The notes below the pieces were generated by a model. The model was not told where the DNA came from. It did no database searches and saw nothing but the letters and a program-made list of their open reading frames with translations. From assembly GCF_025151385.1 (NCBI RefSeq), contig NZ_CP102287.1, forward strand, positions 1,240,001 through 1,304,000: a stretch of DNA of 64,000 nt, read 5' to 3'. This document shows, one piece after another, positions 9,060 to 18,082 of this stretch (position 1 is the stretch's first letter; every line of letters starts with the position of its first letter). A program made the translations under genes and the position numbers. Source of the stretch: Hoylesella buccalis ATCC 35310 (lineage in GTDB: Bacteria; Bacteroidota; Bacteroidia; Bacteroidales; Bacteroidaceae).

Positions 9060-9096
9060 CTTATCGCCTATGGCTCGTTAGGCGAAGCATGATAAG
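9060..9096 (-). promoter_or_regulatory. Two-part inverted repeat in the leader of the jet operon
   Basis: CTTATC (9060-9065) pairs with GATAAG (9091-9096), and within it CGCCTA (9065-9070) pairs with TAGGCG (9079-9084). The structure ends 16 bp before the jetA ATG codon. It may be an operator or an RNA hairpin that limits translation. The rest of 9097-9443 shows no convincing gene or promoter. Confidence 0.45.
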
Positions 9097-9443
9097 CAAC
9101 AGACTCTTTTTTTTTCACGATTTAGTGGATGTGTTTCTACATGGCTGGACGTTCAGTTGTGCAAAGGGGGTGCCATCAAAAACAGACTTACACAAAAAAC
9201 GGCTTTTGATGACTGATGGTAGAAAGAATCAAGTCCGTCATTATCTTTGTGGGAAAGATGCGTTTTTGGGATGCTTCCACCCCCTCGCCCATCAATTTAA
9301 CAACAGACTTGACGCCCTCTTAAAATACGAAGAGGATTTGTTGCCTTTTCTCGCCTTATGTCAGAAAGACAGCTAAACATGAATGTGCTTACTGTTCTTC
9401 AGGCAAAGAAAAGGCAACCTCTTCTGGCTATGCAAGCGTTTTG

Positions 9444-10394
9444 CTATTCGGCTTTGAACAAATCCTTGATGCCTCCGATGCTGCCAAGCAGGTTGGTGGC
9501 CTCGTAAGGCAGGTAGACGGTCTTTGACTTGTCGCCCGAAGCCAGCTCCTGCATCATGGCGATGTACTTCTGCGCCAGAAGGTAATTGGCCGGATTGGTG
9601 CTTTTCCCCACGGCCTCGGTAATCTTCTGGATGGCGATGGCCTCGGCCTCAGCCTTGCGAATGCGTGCCGTGGCCTCACCCTCGGCAAAGAGAATGGCCT
9701 GCTGCTTGGTGGCCTCTGCGCGGTTGATGGTACTGGTCTTCTCGCCTTCCGACTGCAAGATGGCCGCCTGCTTCTCGCCCTCACTGGTCAAGATGGTGGC
9801 ACGCTTGTTGCGCTCGGCCTGCATCTGCTTCTCCATGGCCTGCAACACGCTCTCGGGGGGCGTGATGTCTTGCAGCTCCACGCGGTTCACCTTGATGCCC
9901 CACTTGTTGGTGGCGTCGTCGAGAACGGCACGCAACTTGGTGTTGATGGTGTCGCGCGAGGTGAGCGTCTGGTCCAGTTCCAGCTCGCCGATGATGTTAC
10001 GCAGGGTGGTCTGCGTGAGCTTCTCGATGGCGTTGGGCAGGTTGTTGATTTCGTAAACGGCCTTGAACGGGTCCACAATCTGGAAATACAACAAGGCATT
10101 GATCTGCATCTGAATGTTGTCCTTGGTGATGACATTCTGCTTGTCAAAGTCGTACACCTGCTCGCGTAGGTCGATGCTGGTGCTGTAGATGTAGCGGCCG
10201 CGGTTGAGTGTCACGATGTTCTTGGCACGGTCGATAAACGGGATAATGACGTTGATGCCAGGACTGAGTGTGGCATAGTACTTGCCCAGACGCTCTACAA
10301 TTTTGGTTTCTGACTGTGGGATGATGATGATGGCCTGCTTGACGAATATCAAGGCCAATACAACAATCGCCACTAACACATAGGTTGCAATCAT
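9444..10394 (-). CDS. SPFH/band 7 membrane protein, QmcA/stomatin-like
   Basis: 316 residues from the ATG at 10394. One N-terminal membrane segment (ATYVLVAIVVLALIFVKQAI) is followed by the band 7 domain: IIPQSETKIVERLGKYYATL, PGINVIIPF, and VITKDNIQMQINALLYFQIV. A long Ala/Glu-rich helix follows (ERNKRATILTSEGEKQAAIL and repeats of EGE). These proteins form large membrane-anchored rings thought to organise membrane microdomains and restrain proteases. The upstream NfeD-like gene is its standard partner, separated by 32 bp. A longer in-frame start at 10529 would overlap the partner gene and lacks a membrane segment at its start, so it was not used. Confidence 0.93.
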   Translation of the reverse strand: MIATYVLVAIVVLALIFVKQAIIIIPQSETKIVERLGKYYATLSPGINVIIPFIDRAKNIVTLNRGRYIYSTSIDLREQVYDFDKQNVITKDNIQMQINALLYFQIVDPFKAVYEINNLPNAIEKLTQTTLRNIIGELELDQTLTSRDTINTKLRAVLDDATNKWGIKVNRVELQDITPPESVLQAMEKQMQAERNKRATILTSEGEKQAAILQSEGEKTSTINRAEATKQQAILFAEGEATARIRKAEAEAIAIQKITEAVGKSTNPANYLLAQKYIAMMQELASGDKSKTVYLPYEATNLLGSIGGIKDLFKAE

Positions 10395-10426
10395 GATATG
10401 AAGTTTTTTGGTGAATAATTCATGCG

Positions 10427-10879
10427 TTACAGGCACCGCTCCACGGTGAGGATGATGCTGTCCATCTTGACCACGCGCACTCGTTCGCCCCGTTGGATGG
10501 TCTCCAAATCGGTGCTGACAGCCTTCCACACGTCGCCGTCGATCTTGACATAGCCACTCTGCTCGCCCGTGATGGGCTCTTCCACTGTGCCGGTCCGCCC
10601 AATGAGGGCCTCGGCGTTGCTCACCCGGTTGTCACCCGAGGCATGCAGGGCATGCACCAATGGCGGTCGCACGAACACGAGGCTCAGCACCGAGCACACG
10701 GCGAAAATGATGATCTGGAGCCAGAGTGGCACGTCAAAAAGCGAGCTGACCATGGCACCCAGCGCACCGATGGCGAAGCAGGTGACAAAGAAATCGCCCG
10801 ACCCCAGCTCGATAATCAGGCAGAGCATGGCTACGATAGTCCAAACGAGCCATAAATTTTGTGAAATGTATTCTATCAT
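10427..10879 (-). CDS. NfeD-like membrane protein, partner of the SPFH protein
   Basis: 150 residues from ATG 10879. It starts with hydrophobic helices (NLWLVWTIVAMLCLIIEL, then FFVTCFAIGALGAMVSSLF and a third at VPLWLQIIIFAVCSVLSLVF) and ends with a small OB-fold domain (ALIGRTGTVEEPI, GYVKIDGDVWKAVS, RGERVRVVKMDSIILTV), the short form of NfeD. Short NfeD proteins sit next to SPFH genes and probably anchor or regulate the SPFH ring. It is the first gene of a two-gene operon with the QmcA-like gene. In-frame codons upstream to 10972 lack the family sequence. Confidence 0.9.
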   Translation of the reverse strand: MIEYISQNLWLVWTIVAMLCLIIELGSGDFFVTCFAIGALGAMVSSLFDVPLWLQIIIFAVCSVLSLVFVRPPLVHALHASGDNRVSNAEALIGRTGTVEEPITGEQSGYVKIDGDVWKAVSTDLETIQRGERVRVVKMDSIILTVERCL

Positions 10880-10979
10880 CTGTACAAGGTTTTGGTTAAC
10901 GACCACCGCCGCAGGTGGAGCCATCCGGAAATGTGACGCACTGCAAGCAAACGGTGGCGAATTGCATTTCAATCCGCAA

Positions 10980-10987
10980 CAAATTTA
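10980..10987 (-). promoter_or_regulatory. Candidate -7 element of the nfeD-SPFH operon
   Basis: Minus strand TAAATTTG, about 100 bp ahead of the NfeD-like ATG. No good TTTG at 19-bp spacing was seen, so support is partial. Confidence 0.35.
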
Positions 10988-11120
10988 TAGAAAATTCTTG
11001 AATTATACGCCTGTTGGGGCAAGAAAAATCGCTCTTTTTGTAGGTGGAAAATAAAAAAAGATGATTGACCCACCAGGGAAGAAGCGTTCATCCTATATTG
11101 TGCGGACGGAAGGGCATTGA

Positions 11121-11186
11121 CTTTGCCCGCCAAACTCAATGACATTGATGCCCAATATCAATGACTTTGGAGGGCAAAGTCAATGC
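11121..11186. repeat. 22-bp degenerate tandem array, locus 1 (three units)
   Basis: Three consecutive 22-bp units at 11121-11142, 11143-11164 and 11165-11186. They begin CTTTGC, CATTGA and CTTTGG and carry CCAAACTCAATGA, CCAATATCAATGA and GCAAAGTCAATGC at the same offset. A partial unit precedes (ends GGGCATTGA at 11120). It lies between the nfeD promoter and the terminator of the M48 gene and matches five other arrays in the window. Confidence 0.75.
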
Positions 11187-11311
11187 TTTTTCCACGAAAG
11201 GTATAAACTACTGAAAATCAACATTATACATATTCACGAAATAGATGTCAGAAGGGGCGGACAGATAGTGGGGAACCGATGGCGGACGGATGACCCATCA
11301 GCACAAACAGG

Positions 11312-11351
11312 ACAGGGCCTGGCAGGAACTAACTATCCTACCAGGCCCTGT
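11312..11351 (-). terminator. Probable terminator after the M48 peptidase gene
   Basis: ACAGGGCCTGG at 11312-11322 pairs with CCAGGCCCTGT at 11341-11351, extended inward by AGGA/TCCT, giving a strong GC-rich hairpin 18 bp past the stop codon. The following T run is weak. Confidence 0.6.
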
Positions 11352-11369
11352 GAAAGATGGTCGAAGCGG

Positions 11370-12293
11370 TTACTTCCCCGTGTTCCTGTAAAGGCTAGAG
11401 GCAGAAACCGTCTTTTGTCGGGATGACTGTTTCTTATTAGTCAGCTTCCTGCTCGTCTTTGGAGCAGGGGTTGCTGCGGCACCCGAGCCACCATTATAAT
11501 ATTGTAAAGCTGTGGGCATAAGACGCTGTAAGGCGGCAATGCGCTTGGCATCGGTGGGGTGAGTGCTGAACATGTCGCTCTGGTTGCCCTTGCCACTGGC
11601 CATGCGCTGCCAGAATGGGACGGCCACACGAGGGTCGTAACCAGCCATGGCAGCAAAGATAAGTCCCATGTTGTCGGCCTCCAACTCATGGTCGCGTGAG
11701 TATTTCAGGTTGCGGAATTGCAATCCTTGTTGGGCCACCACCTGTGCAATCTGTGTGGTGGTGTTTCCCACACCCAGCGCACCAAGGGCACCGCCAAGCA
11801 CCTGAACGCCCAGATGATCCCTGATTTGTTTGCTCATCTGCTCGGCACTGTGGCGGGCAACGGCATGCGCTATCTCGTGACCTACAACCACTGCCAGGGA
11901 CGGTTCGTCCTGTGTATAGGGCAGAAGGCCTTCGTACACCACGATTTTACCACCGGGCATACAGAATGCGTTGGCCTGCTTGTCGGCGACAAGGTTGAAC
12001 TCCCAGCTATAGTGCTGCAGCTCTTCGCTCAGTCCATGGCTGCTGAAATAGGTTTCAACGGCACGGGCCAACCGCTGTCCCACGCGCCTCACCATGGCCG
12101 TGTTGGCTGCATTGGACGACTTGGTAGCCGAAGCCATGTACTTGTCATATTCCTGTTTGCTCAAACTAAGCACCTGCTCATCCGAGACCATCAGATTCTG
12201 TTTGCGGCCCGTAATAGGCACAGTGCGCGTCGTTCCACATGCTACGAGCAATGCAGTAGCAAAGGTCAACAATAAAATTTTAGCTTTATTCAT
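11370..12293 (-). CDS. M48-family metallopeptidase, lipoprotein
   Basis: 307 residues. The N-terminus ends in a lipobox (ATALLVACGTT; Cys about residue 19), so it is anchored to the envelope and faces the periplasm. The zinc site is HEIAHAVARH (HExxH) with the third ligand in SRDHELEADNMG. The segment PITGRKQNLMVSDEQ and the FCMPGGKIVVYEGLL stretch are typical of the Loi/BepA-like M48 group, which degrade or help mature outer-membrane proteins. The C-terminal 40 residues are Ala/Lys/Ser-rich and of low complexity. Single gene, followed by a hairpin at 11312-11351. Confidence 0.93.
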   Translation of the reverse strand: MNKAKILLLTFATALLVACGTTRTVPITGRKQNLMVSDEQVLSLSKQEYDKYMASATKSSNAANTAMVRRVGQRLARAVETYFSSHGLSEELQHYSWEFNLVADKQANAFCMPGGKIVVYEGLLPYTQDEPSLAVVVGHEIAHAVARHSAEQMSKQIRDHLGVQVLGGALGALGVGNTTTQIAQVVAQQGLQFRNLKYSRDHELEADNMGLIFAAMAGYDPRVAVPFWQRMASGKGNQSDMFSTHPTDAKRIAALQRLMPTALQYYNGGSGAAATPAPKTSRKLTNKKQSSRQKTVSASSLYRNTGK

Positions 12294-12321
12294 ATCCTTG
12301 ATTTTATAAATTTCAATATTG

Positions 12322-12329
12322 CAAACTTA
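12322..12329 (-). promoter_or_regulatory. Candidate -7 element of the M48 gene
   Basis: Minus strand TAAGTTTG about 29 bp upstream of the ATG. The -33 box is not clear. Confidence 0.4.
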
Positions 12330-12497
12330 CAAAAAAAATTGATATGCACGGACAATAGTTGATTATAATTTGAAATAATGCCGGGAAAGGGAAAGGTGGA
12401 ATTGAACTCAGTTGATGCACTTGGGCTTATGTCAGCTTAAACATAACGGCATAGGGAGTCCTCAATCATGCCAACACAGGGTTGTTGCACCATTGGC

Positions 12498-12824
12498 TTA
12501 TTCAGTCGTGTCTCTATTCATAACAACAATAACTTTCGTAGAACGATAGACTTTAATTGTCTGACTATGATCTATAAATCCTTTTTTGGAAAAACTAAAT
12601 TTTGTGTCTATACCTCGACTTGTTGTAGGTAGCATTATCATATACCTAAATCTTCCTAACGAATCTGTACGCATACGAAAATTCATCAGATCGTCTGAAA
12701 TTAAAACACTATCTAAAGGAACGTTATTATAATCCACCACAAGCCCTTCCAAACTTTGTACACTCTCGCATGAGCATAAAACAGAAGCAAAGGCTATGCT
12801 AATCAATGTATCTTGTATTTTCAT
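12498..12824 (-). CDS. Small lipoprotein with carboxypeptidase-regulatory-like fold
   Basis: 108 residues. A lipoprotein signal (TLISIAFASVLCSCESVQS) is followed by a stretch typical of CarboxypepD_reg-like beta-sandwiches: LEGLVVDYNNVPLDSVLI, TDSLGRFRYMI, and FSKKGFIDH near the end. Such domains are usually found as the N-terminal part of SusC-like receptors or on surface lipoproteins. Here the domain stands alone. Function unknown; it lies downstream of nothing obvious and just after (in transcription) no clear operon partner. Codon use appears more AT-rich than in pyrD next to it. Confidence 0.7.
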   Translation of the reverse strand: MKIQDTLISIAFASVLCSCESVQSLEGLVVDYNNVPLDSVLISDDLMNFRMRTDSLGRFRYMIMLPTTSRGIDTKFSFSKKGFIDHSQTIKVYRSTKVIVVMNRDTTE

Positions 12825-12891
12825 ATAAAATGCTGTTTCAAGATTCCATGCAGATTCAACAGATAAACGGGAAGCACAGGTTTTAGTCGGA

Positions 12892-13803
12892 TTAAACGTT
12901 CAATGCGCCAATGATTTCTGTCACCGAAGCACAACCATGGTCATCAAGCCAACGGTTCACTCCATCTCGAACGTGGATGGTAGCCATGGGATCGACAAAG
13001 TTGGCCGTGCCAATCTGGATGGCCGTGGCACCCGCCATGAAGAATTCGATGGCATCTTTCGCCGTAGAAATCCCTCCAAGTCCAATGACAGGGATGCTGA
13101 CTGCTTTGGCCACTTGCCATACCATGCGCAACGCTACGGGCTTTACAACCGGTCCACTGAGGCCACCTGTGGCAATGCTCAACACGGGTTTGCGCCGCTC
13201 TACATCAATGGCCATGCCCATGAGGGTGTTGATAAGCGAAACGCTGTCGGCTCCTTCGGCCTCACATGCTCGTGCTATTTCAGCCACATCGGTGACATTG
13301 GGCGACAACTTGACAATGAGTGTCTTGTGATAAGTCTGCCGAACTGCTTTGACAACCGCTGCCGCTCCGGCACAAGTTACGCCAAAAGCCATGCCGCCCT
13401 GCTTGACATTAGGACAGGAAATATTGAGCTCGATGGCCGGAATCTTGTCCAGGGCATCGATACGGGCGGCACACTCGGCATAATCATCGGGCGTGTTTCC
13501 GCTGACATTGACAATCATGTGGGTGTCGATATCCTTAATCTTTGGATAGATTTCTGAGCAGAAATAGTCTACACCCTTGTTCTGTAGGCCCACACAGTTG
13601 AGCATGCCATGCGGCGTTTCGGCCATTCGCGGATACTTGTTTCCTTGACGAGGATGGAGTGTTGTACCCTTGACAATGATGCCACCAAGCTGATTCAATG
13701 GTACTAAATCGGCAAATTCGAGTCCATACCCGAAAGTACCCGAAGCGGTTAAGATTGGATTCTTAAACTCAATGTCATTTATTTTTACATTTAGAGCTGC
13801 CAT
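12892..13803 (-). CDS. pyrD: Dihydroorotate dehydrogenase, class 1B catalytic subunit
   Basis: 303 residues. Oxidises dihydroorotate to orotate in pyrimidine synthesis, using FMN and passing electrons to PyrK and NAD+. Motifs seen: [18 protein letters not shown] at the FMN/substrate loop, [31 protein letters not shown] with the catalytic cysteine of class 1 enzymes, [22 protein letters not shown], and the phosphate-binding [20 protein letters not shown]. The Cys (not Ser) base and the adjacent PyrK gene mark class 1B. Its start overlaps the pyrK end by 13 bp, so the two are translated together. Confidence 0.97.
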   Translation of the reverse strand: MAALNVKINDIEFKNPILTASGTFGYGLEFADLVPLNQLGGIIVKGTTLHPRQGNKYPRMAETPHGMLNCVGLQNKGVDYFCSEIYPKIKDIDTHMIVNVSGNTPDDYAECAARIDALDKIPAIELNISCPNVKQGGMAFGVTCAGAAAVVKAVRQTYHKTLIVKLSPNVTDVAEIARACEAEGADSVSLINTLMGMAIDVERRKPVLSIATGGLSGPVVKPVALRMVWQVAKAVSIPVIGLGGISTAKDAIEFFMAGATAIQIGTANFVDPMATIHVRDGVNRWLDDHGCASVTEIIGALNV

Positions 13804-14567
13804 AATAACTTCTTAATATTTAACACTGGACCTTCTGTACAGACGCAGATATGGCCGTCAGTAGTATCTTCCACGCAACAAAGACAGGCTCCCAATCCGC
13901 ACGCCATATCATTCTCTAACGAAACTTCGCATGCTATGTCGTTCTGTTTGGCATAGCGTGCCACCGACATCATCATGGGTTTGGGTCCACAGGTAGCAAT
14001 ACGGTCGAATTGTTCTTCCTTGAGAATGGAATGATTGGTTACATAACCCTTCTCGCCTTCTGAACCATCTTCCGTGGTGAGATACAGGTCACCAAGCTCA
14101 CTAAACATGTCCTTTTCAAGCAATTCATCAGCGGTTCGGGCTCCTAATAAGAACGAAGGGCGCACTCCCATCTCCACCAATCGCTTCCCCAAGAAAAGCA
14201 TAGGAGCGATTCCAACACCACCTCCAACGAGCAAGAAACGCTCATCGGTAGAACGTGGCATGGTAAAACTATTTCCGAGTGGTAACAAACAATTGACCTT
14301 CTCACCAGGTTTCTTTCGTACCAGATGACGGGTTCCTTCACCTATCGCAGCCACAAGCAATAAAATCTCATTGCGTTCGTAATCCACCATGTTAATAGAA
14401 ATGGGCCGACGCAAGTAGGTTGAAGGTGAATCGTCAATATGAACCTGTACGAATTGGCCTGGATGCATCTCGGGCAATGTCGATGAAGCACGCAATCGCA
14501 TGAGCCAATGACGATCACTTAATTGCTCTGTTGCTTGTACAAGGAAATCTTCACAAATCTTTCTCAT
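13791..14567 (-). CDS. pyrK: Dihydroorotate dehydrogenase electron-transfer subunit
   Basis: 258 residues. A ferredoxin-reductase-like FAD domain ([20 protein letters not shown], then [16 protein letters not shown]), an NAD-binding domain ([19 protein letters not shown]), and a C-terminal [2Fe-2S] site with four cysteines in [15 protein letters not shown] and [10 protein letters not shown]. It shuttles electrons from the PyrD flavin to NAD+. First gene of the pyrK-pyrD operon. About 350 bp upstream, between here and the XRE gene, hold only AT-rich sequence and one doubtful small reading frame. Confidence 0.96.
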   Translation of the reverse strand: MRKICEDFLVQATEQLSDRHWLMRLRASSTLPEMHPGQFVQVHIDDSPSTYLRRPISINMVDYERNEILLLVAAIGEGTRHLVRKKPGEKVNCLLPLGNSFTMPRSTDERFLLVGGGVGIAPMLFLGKRLVEMGVRPSFLLGARTADELLEKDMFSELGDLYLTTEDGSEGEKGYVTNHSILKEEQFDRIATCGPKPMMMSVARYAKQNDIACEVSLENDMACGLGACLCCVEDTTDGHICVCTEGPVLNIKKLLWQL

Positions 14568-14918
14568 TGAACAATTTCGTTATAATAGTATTAAAATAGG
14601 AAGTCATGGACAAATCTTAAACCGCGACACGCGAGGGTAATGATATTACATATAGACCTCGATTGCCTAAACATAGAATAAGCTCAGCTTTGAATAAACA
14701 CCTATTTAAATTGAATAATCGTGAAACACATTATTATATTAAGTGCAAAGTTAGCACAAATAGAACACACTCACAAATGAAAGAAATAAATAAAAACACC
14801 AATAGCAATAATCATTCAATCTTTTGGAAGATTGAACAAAATAGAAAAGCTTATACTGAGTATGGAATAACAATTAACCAATTGACTGAAATGGTTCTGT
14901 AAATGTTACACGATACGC

Positions 14919-15398
14919 TTATTTTTTAGGCACAAAAGTCTCCCACGTTTGGTCATCATAGAATACTCTTATTTCAGCAATCTTACGCGGATTATTGTCA
15001 ATATATTTCGTATTGTTATTAGTGACTTGTTGAAGTTGATTACGTTGCTCTACAAAACTTAACTGCGGTTGAACTACATTACTCTCTGATGGAGTAGAAG
15101 GAGAGTCATCGAAGTTTAAAACAGATTCAGCAGAAGAAGCCGAAACTGCATGATTATCGATATCACCTGTATATTCATCCATAAACATAGGACCATTGCC
15201 ATACAATAACCAATCTAAATTAATAGTTGGAAATTTCTTCTTGATGGCATCGATATGATTCAATGTTGGTTTTGTACGATCATTAAAAATGCTACTCAAA
15301 GAAGCAGGTGAAATATCCAATGCCTCAGCAAAAGTTTGCTGATTCATGTGCTGAGCATTCATCAATTGTTTTATTCGATCTTTCATTTTATCCGTCAT
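14919..15398 (-). CDS. XRE-family DNA-binding protein
   Basis: 159 residues. The first 70 form a Cro/CI helix-turn-helix: KDRIKQLMNAQHMNQQTFAE, LDISPASLSSIFNDRTKPTL, then KKFPTINLDWLLYGNGPMFM, a frequent Bacteroidales arrangement where the helix-turn-helix ends in DWLLxGxGPM. The remaining 90 residues are Asn/Ser/Gln-rich, probably disordered, ending RKIAEIRVFYDDQTWETFVP. Targets are unknown. It has a good promoter of its own (15442-15472) and faces a large AT-rich gene-free region, which could hold its operators. Confidence 0.88.
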   Translation of the reverse strand: MTDKMKDRIKQLMNAQHMNQQTFAEALDISPASLSSIFNDRTKPTLNHIDAIKKKFPTINLDWLLYGNGPMFMDEYTGDIDNHAVSASSAESVLNFDDSPSTPSESNVVQPQLSFVEQRNQLQQVTNNNTKYIDNNPRKIAEIRVFYDDQTWETFVPKK

Positions 15399-15441
15399 TC
15401 AACTTAAAATAGGCCAAAAAAGGCAATTCTCATTGACTTTA

Positions 15442-15472
15442 CAAAGATAAACAATAAAAATCACAAAACAAA
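15442..15472 (-). promoter_or_regulatory. Promoter of the XRE gene
   Basis: Minus strand TTTG at 15472-15469, 19 bp, then TATCTTTG at 15449-15442: the full Bacteroidetes promoter pattern. The ATG lies 44 bp downstream. Confidence 0.75.
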
Positions 15473-16220
15473 CAAATCTATATCATATTTAGTATTCAAT
15501 AGTTTGAATTTAGTTATTTATATTTATAAAACCGACATTAAAAGAATGTAATACAACAACTTTTCATATAGATACATGAATTACATCCTTAAATATTGAC
15601 TTTGTATAAATGTAGCAAAAAATTATAAAAATCTGGGAATAAATGCATTATCGTTTATCATTCTACTGTATACAGGCTCTATTCCATGAAATTAAGTAGG
15701 AATCAATGGTTATATGTAGAAAACAGAAGAAGAAAAACATTATAATGATTGATTATCAGTAACTTAAAGCAAGTTCTTGCTATTGCATATTTATAATTAT
15801 CAAACATGAAATCTAAATATTTACGTTTTAATATTGTGTTTTTATGTTATGATTTATGTATACGTTCATGAATTTATAGAAAATAGCCGTTTTTAAATTT
15901 GCAATCACAAATCAGAAAGAATGTAATCTTTTATGGTTTGAAATCACAAAAATAGTTAACTGTAAATTTACTGATGGTAGAAAGATGAAAAATCGCCATA
16001 ATTTCAATATTCTGAAACAAGGTACAGGGTGCGCTTAAATTTGCGAATTATGAGCACACTAAAATGCGAAGAACCTTGATTCCATCAGGGTTTAACGGCA
16101 AAAAACATGAAAAATGAAAATTGTATTCTAGACGAAAATAAGCTAAAATGAGGTCTATTTCAGGCAAAAAAGAGCTTTTTAAGCATGCGAAAAACCCTCT
16201 TTAGGTGGAAAAAGCTACCC
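15473..16220. other. AT-rich stretch without recognisable genes
   Basis: About 750 bp of strongly AT-rich sequence with stops in all frames and no convincing start, RNA gene or inverted repeat. It runs from the XRE promoter to the 22-bp array behind holA. It may be a remnant of decayed genes or a regulatory/nucleoid-binding region. Confidence 0.5.
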
Positions 16221-16347
16221 TATTAGCGCCCAATTTGAAGTTATTAGGGACCTATTTGAAATTATTAGAGGCCCATTTGAACTTATGGAAGGCTTTTGAA
16301 GTTTATTTAGGAGGAACCCGTTTGATGTTATTTAGAATCCAAATGGG
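16221..16347. repeat. Degenerate tandem array, locus 2 (five units and a partial)
   Basis: Units at 16221-16242, 16243-16263, 16264-16284, 16285-16304, 16305-16329 and a partial to 16347; lengths 22, 21, 21, 20, 25. Each carries ATTAG or a variant followed by CC(C/T)ATTTGAA-N-TT. It ends 7 bp before the holA stop. Less regular than the other five arrays but with the same unit length. Confidence 0.7.
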
Positions 16348-16354
16348 TATTTTT

Positions 16355-17374
16355 TCAATGCAGAATATAAAAAATAAGCTCCTTCATGAGATCCCCTGTC
16401 GATGTGTAGGGATTGTTGATTCCTTTGCTTTTAGCATCAATTTCTCTAAACTTAGCAATGATCTGCATGGTTTTCTTACCTGAATAATTTTTCATTCCTA
16501 TGATATAATCACGCGCAGCCCACCCTCCTCTTAGATCCAAAAATTGTGCAACAGCATTCTCATTTTTGGTGGGAGCATAATAGGCAATCATCAGATTTTG
16601 GAAATAACTGAAGAGCAAAGGAAGAAAAGAAAATATAGACCCTGCTTTGGGATTATTGTCAAAATATTTGATTATCTGATTGGCTTTAAAAACATCTCGA
16701 TTGACCAAGGCACTTCTCAGTTCGAAAGCATTGAAATCTTTGCTCACGCCAATTTGCTTTTCAATGACCTCAGGCACAACCACTCGATTGTTTTCCGGAA
16801 GCGAAATCAGCAATTTGTCCAGCACAGAAATCATCCGATTCAAATCCGATCCAATATGATCGGCAATCATCGCTGTCGACTTATAATCGATGGTCACGTT
16901 TTTCTGTTTCAGATACGAAGCGATGAAAGAAGGCAGTTCTGACTCTCTCATCTTTTTACTTTCAAAAACTACACCTAAAGCTTCAGATCTTCCAATCAGT
17001 TTTTTTCGTCTGTCGATGGTGCCATTTTTGTGGCAAAGCACTAAGATTGTTGATTTAACAGGGTTTTTCAGATATTTTTCAATCACGTCAGTTCCACGCA
17101 AGTTTTGCGCTTCTTTCACGATGACGACTCGATATTCGGCCATCATTGGATATCCCTTTGCCAGATCTACAATCTGTGCAGCATTGATGTCAGAACCAAA
17201 AACTATGTTTTGATTGAAGTCACGCTCTTCGGGTTGCAGGACGTTTTCGGCGATATAATCCGAAATTTTATCGATAAAATACGACTCCTCACCCATTAAT
17301 ATATAAATAGGTGAAAAATGACGTGCCTGAAGATCACGCATGATAGAATCGTATGTGGGTCCTGTTCGAGCCAT
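16355..17374 (-). CDS. holA: DNA polymerase III subunit delta
   Basis: 339 residues from ATG 17374 (a GTG two codons earlier is possible). HolA opens the sliding clamp within the clamp-loader complex. Seen: DLQARHFSPIYILMGEESYF, typical of the delta N-terminus (PVYLLxGEExxL), then DLAKGYPMMAEYRVVIVKEA, VLCHKNGTIDRRKKLIGR, FIASYLKQKNVTIDYKSTAM, and the C-terminal helical domain (FNAFELRSALVNRDVFKANQ). Length agrees with the family. It is divergent from the PD-(D/E)XK gene, with about 140 bp between. A degenerate tandem repeat abuts its 3' end. Confidence 0.93.
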   Translation of the reverse strand: MARTGPTYDSIMRDLQARHFSPIYILMGEESYFIDKISDYIAENVLQPEERDFNQNIVFGSDINAAQIVDLAKGYPMMAEYRVVIVKEAQNLRGTDVIEKYLKNPVKSTILVLCHKNGTIDRRKKLIGRSEALGVVFESKKMRESELPSFIASYLKQKNVTIDYKSTAMIADHIGSDLNRMISVLDKLLISLPENNRVVVPEVIEKQIGVSKDFNAFELRSALVNRDVFKANQIIKYFDNNPKAGSIFSFLPLLFSYFQNLMIAYYAPTKNENAVAQFLDLRGGWAARDYIIGMKNYSGKKTMQIIAKFREIDAKSKGINNPYTSTGDLMKELIFYILH

Positions 17375-17486
17375 TATCACTAAAGACTTGATATGAGATG
17401 GTCATGAAAAACAACCATATCCATTGGCATTTCAATCACGAACCGTGTAATCTCTATCAGGTCTTTTTCTTTTCTTGTTTTTTTAT

Positions 17487-17494
17487 TAACTTTG
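17487..17494 (+). promoter_or_regulatory. Candidate -7 element of the HsdR-N-like gene
   Basis: TAACTTTG, 23 bp before the ATG at 17518. T-rich sequence upstream, no exact TTTG at 19 bp. It excludes the longer in-frame start at 17398. Confidence 0.45.
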
Positions 17495-17517
17495 TATCTG
17501 AATGCAAAATTACTAAA

Positions 17518-17967
17518 ATGTATCCATTAAACCTACCCCATTACCAAATAAAATTAGGCGGCACGAAAGACAAACCCACCATTTTCGACATTCTCCGCAA
17601 GAGATATGTCGCACTTACACCTGAAGAATGGGTGAGACAACACTTCATACATTATTTAATAGAGCACAAACATTATCCCGCCACCTTGTTAGCTAATGAA
17701 ATACAACTCAACATGGCCGGCAAGACACTGCGAGCCGACAGTGTTCTGTACGATTCGCACCTGCGTCCCAGGATGATCATAGAATATAAGGCTCCATCCA
17801 TCCCCATTACACAAAAGGTGTTCGACCAAATATCCACCTATAATTTCCTGCTGCATGTCGACTATCTCATTGTCAGCAACGGCATTGATTCTTATTGCTG
17901 CAAAATGGATTATGAAAGTAAAAAATATTTATATTTAGACCATATTCCAGATTACGAAAATATTTAA
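17518..17967 (+). CDS. HsdR N-terminal-like PD-(D/E)XK domain protein
   Basis: 149 residues, MYPLNLPHYQIKLGGTKDKP onward. It matches the stand-alone type I restriction HsdR N-terminal-like domain common in Bacteroidetes next to holA. Key residues of the PD-(D/E)XK nuclease fold are visible: E701-type glutamate in LANEIQLNMAG, the Asp of LRADSVLYD, and the E-x-K of MIIEYKAPS. Nothing else of a restriction system (methylase, specificity or helicase domain) is nearby, so this is probably a housekeeping nucleic-acid enzyme rather than part of a restriction system. It is followed by a strong hairpin at 18038-18082. Confidence 0.85.
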   Translation: MYPLNLPHYQIKLGGTKDKPTIFDILRKRYVALTPEEWVRQHFIHYLIEHKHYPATLLANEIQLNMAGKTLRADSVLYDSHLRPRMIIEYKAPSIPITQKVFDQISTYNFLLHVDYLIVSNGIDSYCCKMDYESKKYLYLDHIPDYENI

Positions 17968-18037
17968 CAAAACAGAACCTTTTTACGCTCATAAAGCTGA
18001 AATTAACAAGGAAGGAAATTCCTATTAAACCATAAAT

Positions 18038-18082
18038 CGAGTAGGAGGTAAACACTAATCATAGGTGTTTATCTCCTACTCG
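18038..18082 (+). terminator. Long inverted repeat after the HsdR-N-like gene
   Basis: CGAGTAGGAGGTAAACAC at 18038-18055 pairs with GTGTTTATCTCCTACTCG at 18065-18082, with one G-T/A-C mismatch position in 18. It is 70 bp beyond the stop codon. No long T run follows, so it may act as a weak terminator or an mRNA-end stabiliser. From 18083 to 18528 nothing else was recognised. Confidence 0.6.

Noticed and set aside
9035..9376. Plus-strand frame of 113 codons upstream of jetA
   Set aside because: Starts inside jetA on the opposite strand, has no family resemblance and no promoter.
14663..14902. Plus-strand frame of 79 codons (or 41 from 14777) between pyrK and the XRE gene
   Set aside because: AT-rich, low-complexity protein (Asn/Lys/Ser), no promoter or recognisable domain; chance frame is more likely.
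17518..17967. Type I restriction-modification system
   Set aside because: Only an HsdR N-terminal-like domain is present; no helicase part, methylase or specificity gene nearby.
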